A DNA stretch of 64,000 bases from JAJPKK01 sp963807015 (GTDB lineage: Bacteria; Pseudomonadota; Alphaproteobacteria; Rhizobiales; Xanthobacteraceae): contig CAWEAS010000002.1 of assembly GCA_963807015.1 (NCBI GenBank), positions 1 through 64,000 of the forward strand, written 5' to 3'. Below, one piece after another: positions 27,792 through 36,935 of this stretch; position 1 is the first letter of the stretch, and the number at the start of each line of letters is the position of its first letter. The translations under genes and the position numbers were made by a program. Under the pieces are notes generated by a model that made no database searches, was not told the origin of the DNA, and saw only the letters and a list, made by a program, of their open reading frames with translations.

Positions 27792-27948
27792 ATGACCGGC
27801 GACAAATTTCGAGCGCGGAGTGAGGAGTATATCAAGGCGGCTCACTCGGTTGCCGACCCGGTGTGCAAGCTCGCCCTCATGGACATTTGTCAAACGCCAT
27901 CCGGAACTGCCCCCTTTGCGTCATGAAGAACTGCCCCCACCTTTGGGT

Positions 27949-28806
27949 TCATGATGTCGGTTGAAGGTTAGTTCCGCCGGTTGCTGGACGGAGGGAGGCG
28001 GAGCCGACCGGAGGCCCGTCGCCGACAGGCGGCTTGATGAGGCCACTCTTTCGCTTGGCGCGGAGCCGGTAGCTGTCGCCGCGGATGGTCAGCACGTGGC
28101 TGTGGTGCAAGAGGCGGTCGAGGATTGCGGTCGCGACCACCGGGTCGGCGAACACCATGCCCCATTCGGCGACGCTGCGGTTCGAGGTGATCAGCATGGC
28201 GCCGGTTTCGTAGCGCCGGCTGACCAGTTGGAAGAACAGATGCGCCGCGTCGGGCTCCAGCGGTAGGTAGCCGAGTTCGTCGACGATCAGCAGCTTCGGC
28301 TTCGACAGCGCCAACAGTTTCTCGTCCAGGCGCCGCTCACTGTGCGCCTTGGCGAGGCCGGCGACCAGCGTCGTCGCCGTTGTGAACTGCACCGTGTATC
28401 CTGCCAGGATCGCCTCTCGCCCGAGCGCGATCGACAAGTGCGTCTTGCCGACGCCTGGTGGGCCGAGCAGCAGCACGTTCTCGCCATTGGCAATCCACCG
28501 TGACGCAGCCAGATCGCGGATCTGTTTCGGATCGATCGACGGCTGTGCTTCGAAGTCGAAGCCCGCAAGCTCCTTCACGGCCGGGAAGTGCGCGAGTTTC
28601 AGGGCCATCTCGATGCGGCGGTGATCCTTGCGGGTGATCTCACGCTCGCACAGCAGGATCAGCGTCTCACGCGCCGACAGGTTCGTACGCGCCGCCTCGT
28701 CGAGCAGGCTGTCAAGCTGGTCGCGGATACCGAAGAGCTGCAATCGCGCCAGCATGGCATCGAGCGGATCGGTCAGTGCTTCGGTCGCTTTCTTTGCGCG
28801 TGCCAT
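27949..28806 (-). CDS. istB: IS21 helper ATPase IstB
   Basis: 285 residues from MARAKKATEALTDPLDAMLA (GGAGGG upstream). AAA+ ATPase with Walker A LLGPPGVGKTHLSIAL near residue 110, Walker B LLIVDELGYLP near 172 and sensor region MLITSNRSVAEW. IstB stimulates target capture and activates IstA. It overlaps the istA stop, the standard coupling. Intact. Confidence 0.93.
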   Translation of the reverse strand: MARAKKATEALTDPLDAMLARLQLFGIRDQLDSLLDEAARTNLSARETLILLCEREITRKDHRRIEMALKLAHFPAVKELAGFDFEAQPSIDPKQIRDLAASRWIANGENVLLLGPPGVGKTHLSIALGREAILAGYTVQFTTATTLVAGLAKAHSERRLDEKLLALSKPKLLIVDELGYLPLEPDAAHLFFQLVSRRYETGAMLITSNRSVAEWGMVFADPVVATAILDRLLHHSHVLTIRGDSYRLRAKRKSGLIKPPVGDGPPVGSASLRPATGGTNLQPTS

Positions 28807-30116
28807 CAGAAGCTCCCTCCGATCGCCGCTTCGTATTCGGCAAGAGGACGCAACAACGAGGGCGACAGAGACGACGCCGATACCGTCGGTGCCGCGCTCT
28901 GTGGTCGGCAGACAGCGCCATCGCGACCGGCAACACCCTCGAGGTGGGCGGAATCGACGATCCGCAGACGGCGACCCTCCGATTGCTTGTGGACTGCAAC
29001 CTCGCATGTGCCATGACGGATGCGCACTTCGCCGGCCGCGACCGTCACTGCCACACGTTCGCCGATCAGCTGCCACGGCACCGAGTAGCTGTTCGTGTCG
29101 ATCTCGACAGCGCAATCGTTGCCAACGACGCGGGTCAGCTCGCGCAATAATCCGAATGACGGCCGCCCGCCGAGCGGCTTTAACCGGTGCGCCTCGTCAC
29201 GCTCGAACCGGGCGATCGGCGCCTCGCCAGTCGTGCCGTGGATACGCATGTTCGCCACCCCATGCTCCCACTTGGCGAGATGCGCCTCGAATGCTTCCCA
29301 GCTCGCGAAGGAATGCCCCGCGATCGCGTTCTTCTTCACGTAGCCGACGCCGCTTTCCGTCTTGCCCTTCGTGCGCGCCCGATAAGGCGCGCAGGCGCGA
29401 GGACGAAAGCCCCAATGCTTCGCAAACGCGATAAGCTTGTCATTGAACTGAATCGATCGGCTCACCGCGTCGTGGCGCACAACGAGCGCACGCGGATTGT
29501 CCATCAGCACTTCCTCCGGAACGCCGCCGAAGGTCGTGAACGCGCTCTCGAGCCCCGCGAACCAGTGCTCCTGCTTCTCGGCCCGGAACGCACGCACGTG
29601 CAGCCGTCGCGAATGCCCGAGCGTCGCCACGAACACGAACGCTTTGATCTTCGCGCCGCCGATCTCCACCAGACGCTCGCCGAAGTCGATCTGCAGCTGT
29701 CGGCCCGGTGGCGTCTCGAACCGCGTCGTCGCCAGCGCCTCGGCCTTCAGCGCCTGACGATAGGGCCGCACGGCGCGTTGTAGTGTTCGCCGGCTGACCG
29801 CTACGCCTTTCTCGGCCAACAGATCCTGGCGCACCACATCCGCATTGCCGCGATGCCGGACGAACCTCTCGCGCAGCCAATCTTCATGACCGTCGAGCCT
29901 CTTCGGTCGCATCGGCGACTTGAACGGCTTCGCGCCGCCCGCCGCAACATAGTCCTTCACCGTGTGATGGCTGCAGCCCAGCTGCCGCGCGATCCGCTTC
30001 ACACCCCACCCGCACGCCCTCAGGCGTAACATCTCCGCCACGTCGTCCGGCGTCTTCATCATCTGCCCCCGTGGATCACTCCACGATGGGCTTTCCGTGA
30101 TTCGCTCCTCGTTCAT
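28806..30116 (-). CDS. istA: IS21 transposase IstA
   Basis: 436 residues. N-terminal helix-turn-helix (VAEMLRLRACGWGVKRIARQ, LGCSHHTVKDYVAAG), then an rve-type DDE core (LQIDFGERLVEIGGAKIKAF, EEVLMDNPRALV, TKGKTESGVGYVKKNA) and a C-terminal beta-barrel. No frameshift seen. With istB it makes a complete IS21 gene pair. Start could lie at an internal Met (MMKTPDD, 19 codons in). Confidence 0.92.
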   Translation of the reverse strand: MNEERITESPSWSDPRGQMMKTPDDVAEMLRLRACGWGVKRIARQLGCSHHTVKDYVAAGGAKPFKSPMRPKRLDGHEDWLRERFVRHRGNADVVRQDLLAEKGVAVSRRTLQRAVRPYRQALKAEALATTRFETPPGRQLQIDFGERLVEIGGAKIKAFVFVATLGHSRRLHVRAFRAEKQEHWFAGLESAFTTFGGVPEEVLMDNPRALVVRHDAVSRSIQFNDKLIAFAKHWGFRPRACAPYRARTKGKTESGVGYVKKNAIAGHSFASWEAFEAHLAKWEHGVANMRIHGTTGEAPIARFERDEAHRLKPLGGRPSFGLLRELTRVVGNDCAVEIDTNSYSVPWQLIGERVAVTVAAGEVRIRHGTCEVAVHKQSEGRRLRIVDSAHLEGVAGRDGAVCRPQSAAPTVSASSLSPSLLRPLAEYEAAIGGSF

Positions 30117-30337
30117 TTGCTCTCTCCTCAGCTATCCAAGGAGGGGGCAATTCCTCATGACGCCGAGGGGGCAATTTTCCATGGCGCGCGACAGACATTG
30201 CTCAGCGTTGGCTGCAACTCGCCGCTCAAATAGACAACCCTCGCCCATGCCTATCGGCTCGAACTGTCGATCTCTAACCGGCCCGGTGCGAGTACCCGCT
30301 GGCGACGGTCGGCTCGATCCTATTTTTGTGAGAGCTA

Positions 30338-31384
30338 ATGGCCAAAGAAGCAAGTGAAGCCGGGGTCACTCGTGATCCTATCCTTGTCGATTTTGCGTTG
30401 CAGGGTGGCGGCTCGCATGGGGCATTTACATGGGGCGTGCTCGAACGTCTGTTAGAGGAGCCATGGCTTAGAATTGATGGCATTTCCGGCACGTCGGCGG
30501 GCGCGATGAATGCCGCAGTGCTTGTCGATGGCCACGCCGAAGGTGGGGCCGCGGGTGCCCGAATCGCTCTGGAGAATTTCTGGAGGCGCGTATCCGAGGC
30601 GGCTCGCTTTAGTCCCTTGCGGCGCGGACCGCTCGATGTGATTCTCGGCCGCTGGACCCTGGACTCTTCGCCTATCTATGTCGCAATGGACATCATTTCT
30701 CGCGTGTCGTCGCCCTATGACTTGAACCCGATAGGCAACAATCCATTGCGTGCAATTCTGGCTGAAACAATAAATTTCGAGCGGCTGTCGCGAGCGCCCA
30801 TAAAGCTCTTCATCACCGCAACCAATGTCCGGACCGGCCGCGGTCACGTGTTCAAGAATAACGCTGTTACGCCGGACGTGCTGCTCGCCTCGGCCTGCCT
30901 ACCCACCATGTTTCAGGCTGTAGAAATTGACGGCGAGCCCTACTGGGACGGAGGCTATTCCGGCAATCCCACGATCACGCCTCTTATTCGGGAGTGCAAA
31001 TCACAGGATACCATTCTTGTTCAGATCAATCCGGTTGATCGAAAAAGATCGCCGCGTTCCGCTTCAGAGATTCTCAACCGACTAAACGAAGTGTCTTTCA
31101 ACGCGGTTCTGCTGAAGGAGCTGCGCATGATCGCCTTGCTTCGGCAAGTTGCCGATCCAGGCAACAGCGAGGGCGCCCAATGGGCTGGCATGCGTATCCA
31201 CCGCGTCGCGAGCGAGATGCTGACCGAGCTCGGCGCCTCCTCCAAGCTCAACGCGGAATGGGAATTCTTCTCAATTCTGCGCGATGAGGGGCGAAGGTCT
31301 GCGCAAGTCTTTTTGGAAATCCACGCATCGGATCTCGGGCACCGCTCCACTTTGGATCTCGATGTCTTGTTAGAGCAGATCTGA
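30338..31384 (+). CDS. patatin-like phospholipase
   Basis: 348-residue lipid acyl hydrolase using a Ser-Asp dyad. The oxyanion loop is LQGGGSHGAFTWGVL (residues ~21-35), the nucleophile Ser53 lies in GISGTSAGAMNAA, and Asp204 is in YWDGGYSGNP. No signal peptide, so cytosolic or membrane-peripheral. All catalytic motifs are present. Proteins of this class in rhizobia act on phospholipids or storage granules; the substrate here is not shown. The gene directly follows the IS21-split ORF and is followed by an IS1182 element, so its promoter context may have been altered. Confidence 0.9.
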   Translation: MAKEASEAGVTRDPILVDFALQGGGSHGAFTWGVLERLLEEPWLRIDGISGTSAGAMNAAVLVDGHAEGGAAGARIALENFWRRVSEAARFSPLRRGPLDVILGRWTLDSSPIYVAMDIISRVSSPYDLNPIGNNPLRAILAETINFERLSRAPIKLFITATNVRTGRGHVFKNNAVTPDVLLASACLPTMFQAVEIDGEPYWDGGYSGNPTITPLIRECKSQDTILVQINPVDRKRSPRSASEILNRLNEVSFNAVLLKELRMIALLRQVADPGNSEGAQWAGMRIHRVASEMLTELGASSKLNAEWEFFSILRDEGRRSAQVFLEIHASDLGHRSTLDLDVLLEQI

Positions 31385-31411
31385 CGTGGGTGTTTCTACC
31401 GAGATTCAGCT

Positions 31412-31555
31412 TCAGCTCATCAGGAGATTGCGCAGTCGCTTTTGATCGCGGTAGCCATTATTGCGGCGCCATTCAATGGCGAGGCCGCCAAACAGAACGG
31501 TGCCCGTGACGGCGGCTATCGAGGGATAAGCGCCGCCAGTGGCGATGTCGCGCAC
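31412..31555 (-). pseudogene. C-terminal fragment of a cut gene
   Basis: The frame reads GGAYPSIAAVTGTVLFGGLA then IEWRRNNGYRDQKRLRNLLM up to a stop at 31412. It looks like the end of a real protein with a hydrophobic stretch. Upstream it runs into the terminal repeat of the IS1182 element, so the 5' part has been lost or displaced. Confidence 0.35.
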
Positions 31556-33173
31556 GGGCGAAGATGACCGATGGTGTCGAAAAAGTCGAGGTTTCGCTTT
31601 GAACGTCCTTCGGTGGGCGGTTTCGATTTCAGTTTGGGGGGATCTTCCGGTCTTGGGCAACGTCAGGCGATGGATGGGCGACGCCTTGTCGACCCGATAG
31701 TACGAAGTGCCAGCGTTTTGAGGTTCTGTGCGATGGCGGCGAGATGAAACTCATCGCGGGCCCCCGAGAGGCCCCTGAGCCGCATTCGTTCGAACCCGTG
31801 GTGGGTCTTCAGGTGCGCAAAACGCATCTCGACCCGCTTTCGTTCATCCCGTGATCTGGCGAATGCCTTTGTGTTGGCTCGCCGTCGAGCAACATCGCGG
31901 GCGTCCTCGTGGAGATCTCGTGCGATGTTGCTGCCGCCGTGGTGCAGCACTTCGTTCTGATCGGGCAGGCGTCGCAGTCGCGCTTTAATGCGCGGAAGCG
32001 CAGTGTGCGTCCGTCATGCACCGTGCCAGTAGTCCGCAGCAGCTTGCCGTTGGGGCAAATGTAGACCCCCCGCTTTCGGTCCCAGCGAAAGTCGGAGCGA
32101 GAGAACACACCGTCCTGCCGATCGCTCTTGTCCCAGACCGGGATGTGCGGGGTGATTTTCTTCGTCTTGACTAACCAGCCCAGGAACTTGCCCGTCCCAT
32201 AGGCGGTGTCGGCAGCAAGCCGCTTCGGCTTCAGACCGAAACAGAGTTCCGTTCGATCAAGCATTGTCTGGGTTGCTGCAACCTCATCGTAGGTGCGAGC
32301 AGGCGTCGCCTCCACATCGATGATCACGGCGTTCTCGATGTCGATCAGGTAGTTCAACCCGTAGCCGAATTGCACGCGTTTGTTGGCTTTCGCCGTCCAC
32401 GCAGATTGCGGATCCGACGGCGAGATTACCTTGGGTGGTTTGCGCTCCGAACGGCCGCTCCCGGCCCCATCGCTGTCACCATCATTGGCAGCATCGCCCT
32501 CCGCGGCCACGTTGGCTTCGAGCGCCGATAGATACTCTGCCACCGGCGGCTTCTGCCGCTGCTTCTCGGTCCAATCGAGTTCGTCGGGTGCCTTGCCATG
32601 ATAGCGGCTGGCATTCGCCTCCATGACGCTGGCGTCGACGGCAAACCCCTCGCCCTTGACGAGGCCGATCACCATCGCAGCAATGACGACGCGCTCGAAT
32701 ATGTGACGCAGGATGTCGCTCTCGCGAAATCGGTTCAGCCGGTTCTCAGAGAACGTCGAGTGGTGGGGAACTGGATCGTCAAGATCGAGCCGACAAAACC
32801 ACCTGTAGGCGAGGTGGAGCCTGATCTCTTCGCATAACTTCCGCTCAGATCGAATGCCGTAGCAGTAACCGACAATCAGCATCCGGATCAGCAGCTCCGG
32901 ATCGATCGAAGGACGGCCCGTGTCGCTATAGAAAGGACGCAACTGCCTGTGCAGGTCACTGAGCGCCGCCGACGTCACGAAAACGTCGATCCGCCTCAAC
33001 AGGTGGTCCTTTGGCACCATGTCATCGAGCCGAAACTCGAAGAAAAAGCTGGCCTGGTCTCGTTCCTTCCGACCCATCATCGCCGAATCATCCCGCGGTC
33101 ACTCAAGAGCTAGGAATCATCGTCAGGTCCAGCCCGCAAACCCTTTTTCGACAGCATCGACCCATATCTGCCC
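31556..33173 (-). mobile_element. IS1182-type element, about 1.6 kb
   Basis: Terminal inverted repeats contain GATGGTGTCGAAAAAG (31570) and its near complement CTTTTTCGACAGCATC (33143-33158). The match extends outward to GGGC/GCCC. One transposase gene lies within. It has a frameshift near its 3' end, so the copy is probably inactive. No target duplication was confirmed. Confidence 0.75.
31663..33080 (-). pseudogene. IS1182-type transposase, frameshifted
   Basis: N-terminal DUF772-like region (SFFFEFRLDDMVPKDHLLRR, DPELLIRMLIVGYCYGIRSE, DPVPHHSTFSENRL), then a DDE core (GEGFAVDASVMEAN, DVEATPARTYDE, LAADTAYGTGKFLGW) and a Cys pattern CDACPIRTKCC. After TKCC the expected tail (NIARDLHEDARDVARR..VEMRFAHLK..LRLRGLSGARDEF) is in another frame, so a frameshift lies between about 31920 and 31945. 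Confidence 0.85.
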
Positions 33174-33251
33174 TCGGCGGCAAGACTTGCTGTGATGCAC
33201 AACGCAGGTTGGAGCGGCCGGATGACCCTCGGTTTCGTCGAGCGACCGGTA

Positions 33252-33572
33252 TCAAGCAGTGAGAGAGAAATGCAGACGTTGTATTTTTACTTTGGTTTCT
33301 TCGACCAGCAGATGCTGGTATGCCGCCACACAAGTCGCCGAACAGAATCGCATACGCCAGTAGCGACGCACGCGCTGCCCGAGTTTGCCGCGGCAGTGGT
33401 CACACCGGCGGTGCAGAGAAGCGAGGGTGGAAACCTGCCGGCGGACTAATTCGCGAGAGGCGGGGGTAAAGCCATTGCTCGGCGTTGCTGGTTTGAGGGA
33501 GGCAAAGTCGAAGGGGGCGTTACTCACAGCGAGCTCCAAAGAGCCTCCGCCCGTCCGAAAAGGCAACGCCAA
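33252..33572 (-). CDS. small zinc-finger protein (FCS-like)
   Basis: 106 residues; the C-terminal half carries RRCDHCRGKLGQRVRRYWRM then RFCSATCVAAYQHLLVEETK. The CxxC..FCSxxC pattern is an FCS/MYM-like zinc finger, seen in short proteins of Bradyrhizobium relatives. The N-terminal 45 residues are less constrained, so the true start may be further in. Role unknown; DNA or protein binding is likely. Confidence 0.68.
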   Translation of the reverse strand: MALPFRTGGGSLELAVSNAPFDFASLKPATPSNGFTPASRELVRRQVSTLASLHRRCDHCRGKLGQRVRRYWRMRFCSATCVAAYQHLLVEETKVKIQRLHFSLTA

Positions 33573-33722
33573 TTTAGTGAGTCTGTTCCATCAAAATACG
33601 ACGCGGAAGTTCCGCTACGCGGCCCGGTCGGTTGAGGCTCGTGGCAAGGCCAAGCTCGATCTAAGCGCGCGAGGCGCCAGCGTAGCAATGGCGCCATCAG
33701 GGGCGAGATACCTCGACGCGGT

Positions 33723-34091
33723 TCAGTCTTTCGCCGCAGTCTTGGCAAGAGAGGCATCGACCGCCGTTGAGCAAGCTCTGGCGAAGCTGTAATCCATGTC
33801 GGTGTCGACAACCTTCTTAACGAACTCGCGGACGACATCGTCATGGTTGTACGGCGTCGTCTTGAGCTTGGCGACGGCACCGTCAGTAGCCAAGAACTGG
33901 GCGGCGCATATCGGAACCAGGACAGACATCTTTCCATTGGTCTCGGCCGCCGAGGCCATGCGGTTGGCCGTTGTGCCGGTGACCACCCCGCCCCAGGAAA
34001 ACCCGATAACAAGAGTCGCAATGGCTCCGAGGGCCATTCCTTGCAGCAGACGGGTCAGGGATTCTCCGTGCAGCATTGAGTGAACTTGCAT
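33723..34091 (-). CDS. small membrane-anchored protein, 'SLTRLLQG' family copy 1
   Basis: 122 residues from MQVHSMLHGESLTRLLQGMA. One hydrophobic segment (GAIATLVIGFSWGGVV) then a soluble domain with VPICAAQFLATDGAVAKLKT and ARACSTAVDASLAK. The paralogue at 48138 shares LTRLLQG.., IGF.WGG, a TA..A pattern and PIC..QF. Probably inner-membrane with a periplasmic two-Cys domain. An upstream motif copy (34258-34275) lies ~170 bases before the start in the same orientation. Confidence 0.7.
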   Translation of the reverse strand: MQVHSMLHGESLTRLLQGMALGAIATLVIGFSWGGVVTGTTANRMASAAETNGKMSVLVPICAAQFLATDGAVAKLKTTPYNHDDVVREFVKKVVDTDMDYSFARACSTAVDASLAKTAAKD

Positions 34092-34374
34092 GGCCGATGC
34101 CTTTCGTGAGAGGCGCACAAGCGCGGATGCTGACTGCATCCGAAAACGAGCGTCCATTTTTCGAGTGATCGTGTGGCAGCCGTGAGAACAGAGACTCCGG
34201 TAGGTCTCCGTTTTTTTGGCAGCTCACACTGACATTGCAGCGGTCCAGGCCATCAGTCTGTGCAAAATTGATCACTTGATCGAAATAGTCGTCGAGGAGT
34301 GTTCGGGCGAGGCCGATGTCCGTCCGGGGATCACATAGGCTTCAAGGGAAGGGCGACCGCGAGGCCGCCCTTTT
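34092..34374. other. intergenic region with shared motif
   Basis: No gene. Contains the minus-strand motif GTGATCAATTTTGCACAG at 34258-34275. Confidence 0.4.
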
Positions 34375-34698
34375 CTATTCTCCTTCGGGCCCGAGCTGAT
34401 CGATGCGAATAACCAGCTTGGCCGCCCTCGCACGGACGCGGCCCCATGAATGCACCGTCACTTGCTCCAAGAACGGCGCCGCGAGCGACAGAGCCGCCCG
34501 CGCGTCATGCGCACGCACGACATCGGCGGGGTCGGACGGACGTTTTTTGGGCCCCTCGGCAATGCGCAGCAGACGTTCGATCGCCGCCAAGCGTTGGTTG
34601 GTTGACGTCGCCACTCCGGTCGCACGCTCGCTCATGCTCTTCACAGCAACATCGAGCATCGCATGAAGGTTCGCTCGTGTTGCGGCGCCGGTTGACAT
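34375..34698 (-). CDS. hypothetical 107-residue helical protein
   Basis: Almost all helical and charged: MSTGAATRANLHAMLDVAVK, NQRLAAIERLLRIAEGPKKR, then WGRVRARAAKLVIRIDQLGP. No motif I recognise. Reading frame is clean and no better frame overlaps. Confidence 0.5.
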   Translation of the reverse strand: MSTGAATRANLHAMLDVAVKSMSERATGVATSTNQRLAAIERLLRIAEGPKKRPSDPADVVRAHDARAALSLAAPFLEQVTVHSWGRVRARAAKLVIRIDQLGPEGE

Positions 34699-34925
34699 GA
34701 ACCATCTTCTAGGATCGCGCTAATCGAAGCGCGCCCTCTTCGTGCCGATGCGATCTGAGTGCGCTCCCAACTATCGCATATCCGCGCCGTGGTTGATTGT
34801 GCGACCGTGCCGAATTTCATGACGACGCGAGGCGGTTCGAATGGCGTTCTTTGAACCGCGGGTAGCGCGATATCGATTGCGCGGCTCGTTTGGCAGCCGG
34901 GACAATGGACGTCGAGCCATGGCAT
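34641..34925 (-). CDS. possible short zinc-ribbon protein, decayed
   Basis: MPWLDVHCPGCQTSRAIDI is the start of a short protein family I associate with Bradyrhizobium (usually with a second CxxC near residue 40). Here the rest (VVMKFGTVAQSTTARICDSW) does not match that family, so the frame has probably been disrupted. It overlaps the previous gene. Confidence 0.33.
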   Translation of the reverse strand: MPWLDVHCPGCQTSRAIDIALPAVQRTPFEPPRVVMKFGTVAQSTTARICDSWERTQIASARRGRASISAILEDGSCQPAPQHERTFMRCSMLL

Positions 34926-35195
34926 GCCGGCAATCAGCGCGCAGCCCGAATCGTCGGCGACCACAGCGTGCCGCGGCCGACTGCCAGCGCAGCGTTCCAG
35001 CGCTCAATGACCCGTAGAGCGGCGGACTGGGTTCACGAGAAGCATACCGCGAAGATGATCTCCATGATGACGCCTGTACGTTCCGTTGGCTCAGGTCGTC
35101 GCATTGGGCTCGGCCGCCTAGAGCAAGAGCGCGATCCATCACAGAGCGGCTCTGGCCAGCCTCCTACCGTGACTCGCAGAGATCAAGGTACCACG

Positions 35196-35459
35196 TCAAA
35201 CGTCAGCAGCGTTCAAATCATAAGAGCCTCGTGTGCCTCTGACATAGATCCTCGCGGCGGCGGCGCAGATGCGATCGCGGTTAATGTCATACGCCCGGAG
35301 AATATCGTCCGCATTAGTCGACAGATCCGGCTGAATCCGCTTCAGCGCATCCGCCGTCACAAAGAACGAGCACTCCATTGAGAGGTCGTATCCCCAGAAA
35401 CGAACTGCGCGCCGCGTCGCATCGTAGCTGCGGCTATGGTTGGGAAAATTGATCGCCAT
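35196..35459 (-). CDS. DUF1488 family protein
   Basis: 87 residues, MAINFPNHSRSYDATRRAVR then FWGYDLSMECSFFVTADALK..NRDRICAAAARIYVRG, ending GSYDLNAADV. This matches DUF1488, a small cytosolic family of unknown function common in alpha- and betaproteobacteria. Complete in length. Confidence 0.82.
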   Translation of the reverse strand: MAINFPNHSRSYDATRRAVRFWGYDLSMECSFFVTADALKRIQPDLSTNADDILRAYDINRDRICAAAARIYVRGTRGSYDLNAADV

Positions 35460-35512
35460 GTTTGTCGCTTTGTCGCCTTGCGGACGGCCGTTGCCGTGTA
35501 ACAGCGCTGACG

Positions 35513-35785
35513 CTACACCGACTTTAACGCCAATGTGTCGCGCTCCACCGCCGAAGCGAGATCGAGCGGGTCGATCGTCAACATCTCGACCGAAGACCTA
35601 TTTCGGGATTGCGTCGGCGCAAGCATCATCGTCGCAACACGGCGATAGACGGGAAACGATAATCCCTCGATCAGCTCTTCGTCCGTCACGACTTCATAAT
35701 TGCCCGCCGGCAAAATTCGGCCCACGCCCATGAGCGAGAAAGGTTTGGCGAACGTGATGGTCTTGCGAGTCGTTCTCATGCTCAT
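35513..35785 (-). CDS. conserved hypothetical protein, 90 residues
   Basis: MSMRTTRKTITFAKPFSLMG, RILPAGNYEVVTDEELIEGL, then SFPVYRRVATMMLAP and SSVEMLTIDPLDLASA. The pattern (TxxxFxxPFxLxG..LPxGxYxVxTDEELIEGLSFPxYRRxxT) is a conserved small beta-rich family of rhizobia. Function unknown. It is the next gene upstream of the DUF1488 gene on the same strand. Confidence 0.72.
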   Translation of the reverse strand: MSMRTTRKTITFAKPFSLMGVGRILPAGNYEVVTDEELIEGLSFPVYRRVATMMLAPTQSRNRSSVEMLTIDPLDLASAVERDTLALKSV

Positions 35786-36019
35786 TTTGATGAGCCTTTA
35801 TCTTAGAGCACATTTAGAAGAAATGCGCTGCGTAACGTCCGCATCGATTCTAGACGCCTACCAACCGCTAATAGAGCGTCTGCGCAACATCCCGAAGCAC
35901 AGCTCCCGCGAGCCACGACTATGGGGGTGCGAATCGTTGGGCTATCTCGGTTACTCCGCGATGAAAGTCGACAAAACAACGAGGCCGCCGACAGGCGGCC
36001 CCTCAACGTTGCGTCTGGA

Positions 36020-36250
36020 TCAGATGTGGCGGCCCTTCATTACGGCGTCCACATCGCGCTGCGCCTGCGCCTTGTCGATGCTGTACTTTGCGACGACCTG
36101 GGTGACGAGGTCGTCCCTGTTCTTGAGCGCGGCGAGTTCCTGCTCGGAAAATTTGCCCCACTTCTCGCTGATATTCTTGAGAAGGATTTGCTTGGTCTCC
36201 GCGGTAGTTCCGGTGCTCGCCGCTGCGGTATTCGGGGTTGCCGTGTTCAT
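36020..36250 (-). CDS. CsbD-like stress protein
   Basis: 76 residues from MNTATPNTAAASTGTTAETK, with GGAG 9 bases upstream of this ATG. The core KQILLKNISEKWGKFSEQEL..LKNRDDLVTQVVAKYSIDKAQAQRDVDAV is the CsbD fold signature (KxxxxxxWxKxTxxDL..L.GxxxxLxGxIQxxYG type). CsbD proteins accumulate under general stress. A palindromic motif copy TGATCAAAATTGATCA lies ~190 bases upstream. Confidence 0.8.
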   Translation of the reverse strand: MNTATPNTAAASTGTTAETKQILLKNISEKWGKFSEQELAALKNRDDLVTQVVAKYSIDKAQAQRDVDAVMKGRHI

Positions 36251-36440
36251 GAGCATGATCTCCAAAATATTGTTAAAGCATCATCTGAATGTGCATCATT
36301 CAAACAAGGACTACACATGGGGATGAAACGCGGCGATCATAGGGGTGGAGTGGTCCTTTGGTCGAAATAAAACGGAATGGTACGCAAACTCCCATCTCCG
36401 GGAGGTGTGCGAAAGATGGCACAGGCTTTCAGCCTGAGTC

Positions 36441-36456
36441 TGATCAAAATTGATCA
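36441..36456 (-). promoter_or_regulatory. palindromic upstream motif TGATCAAAATTGATCA
   Basis: Arms TGATCAA and TTGATCA around two A bases. It lies between the CsbD-like gene (36250) and the 32-residue membrane ORF. A nearly identical palindrome lies upstream of the GlsB gene at 58390-58404. Could be a regulator site; it is not a standard FNR/FixK box, whose arms are in the opposite order. Confidence 0.4.
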
Positions 36457-36503
36457 AAGCCGAAAGTGATTCAGTACCAAAAAACTGGTGCAGAGAGGTC
36501 CTT

Positions 36504-36602
36504 TCAGGCACCGACGAAAATGCGATAAAACGCAAGTGCGACGATAACGAGGACAAAGGCTGCTGGTATAACAATCGGCGGAACAAACCAGTCGCTCATC
36601 AT
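36504..36602 (-). CDS. 32-residue single-span membrane peptide
   Basis: MMSDWFVPPIVIPAAFVLVI then VALAFYRIFVGA: one helix, short polar ends. GGGAG lies 6 bases before the ATG, a good ribosome binding site. Too short for most annotation pipelines. Confidence 0.55.
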   Translation of the reverse strand: MMSDWFVPPIVIPAAFVLVIVALAFYRIFVGA

Positions 36603-36711
36603 GGCGTTCTCCCGTGAGACTATTGCAAAATTAGCAAGCTCTTTGACCTTGGCTTGATCGATCAGGTCCTCTTTGTCGGCTCGATAATTCGTTTGTTGTC
36701 GGTGACGAAAG

Positions 36712-36747
36712 GAGCCCCGACCACGGGGGCGCCGCAATCCGGGGCTC
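36712..36747. terminator. 8-bp perfect hairpin
   Basis: GAGCCCCG and CGGGGCTC with a ~20-base loop. Upstream of the minus-strand peptide gene and before the ligase relic. No T tract; a possible terminator. Confidence 0.35.
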
Positions 36748-36935
36748 TCGCATCAGCGCCCATGGGCCTTGGGGGGAAGGTCCGGGGAGAGCGCCGCGCA
36801 GGGTATATTGCGACCGTCATCGAGAGTGGCGCTGTCCAAAATTGAACACCGGGGCTTTTTTCTCAGGGGCGAGGCGCGCGCAAACGGCGACGAGAGATCC
36901 GTTACAGCCAGCTCGTCGACCTCGTTGTAGGCGGT

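Larger units (their letters stand above)
27888..30193 (-). mobile_element. IS21-family element, 2,306 bp, apparently complete
   Basis: Ends match as inverted repeats: TGTCAAACGCCATCCGGAAC at 27888 against TGTCGCGCGCCATGGAAAAT read inward from 30193. TGCCCCC..GCGTCATGA sub-repeats follow at each end, as is usual for IS21. A 6-base duplication GACATT flanks it (27882-27887 and 30194-30199). Both istA and istB are open, so the element may be active. Confidence 0.92.
27792..30277 (+). pseudogene. 61-residue helical-hairpin protein, split by IS21
   Basis: Removing the IS21 element (27888-30193) and one copy of the duplicated GACATT restores one frame. It reads MTGDKFRARSEEYIKAAHSV, ADPVCKLALMDI / AQRWLQLAAQIDNPRPC.. 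and ends after 61 codons. CGGAGTGTCGA precedes the ATG. The result belongs to the YR..A..WL..A family seen at 10568, 38165, 39401, 53349 and 56928, which supports the reconstruction independently of the target duplication. Confidence 0.82.

Noticed and set aside
36441..36456. FNR/FixK box at the palindrome
   Set aside because: FixK sites read TTGAT-N4-ATCAA; here the arms are in the opposite order (GATCAA-NN-TTGATC).
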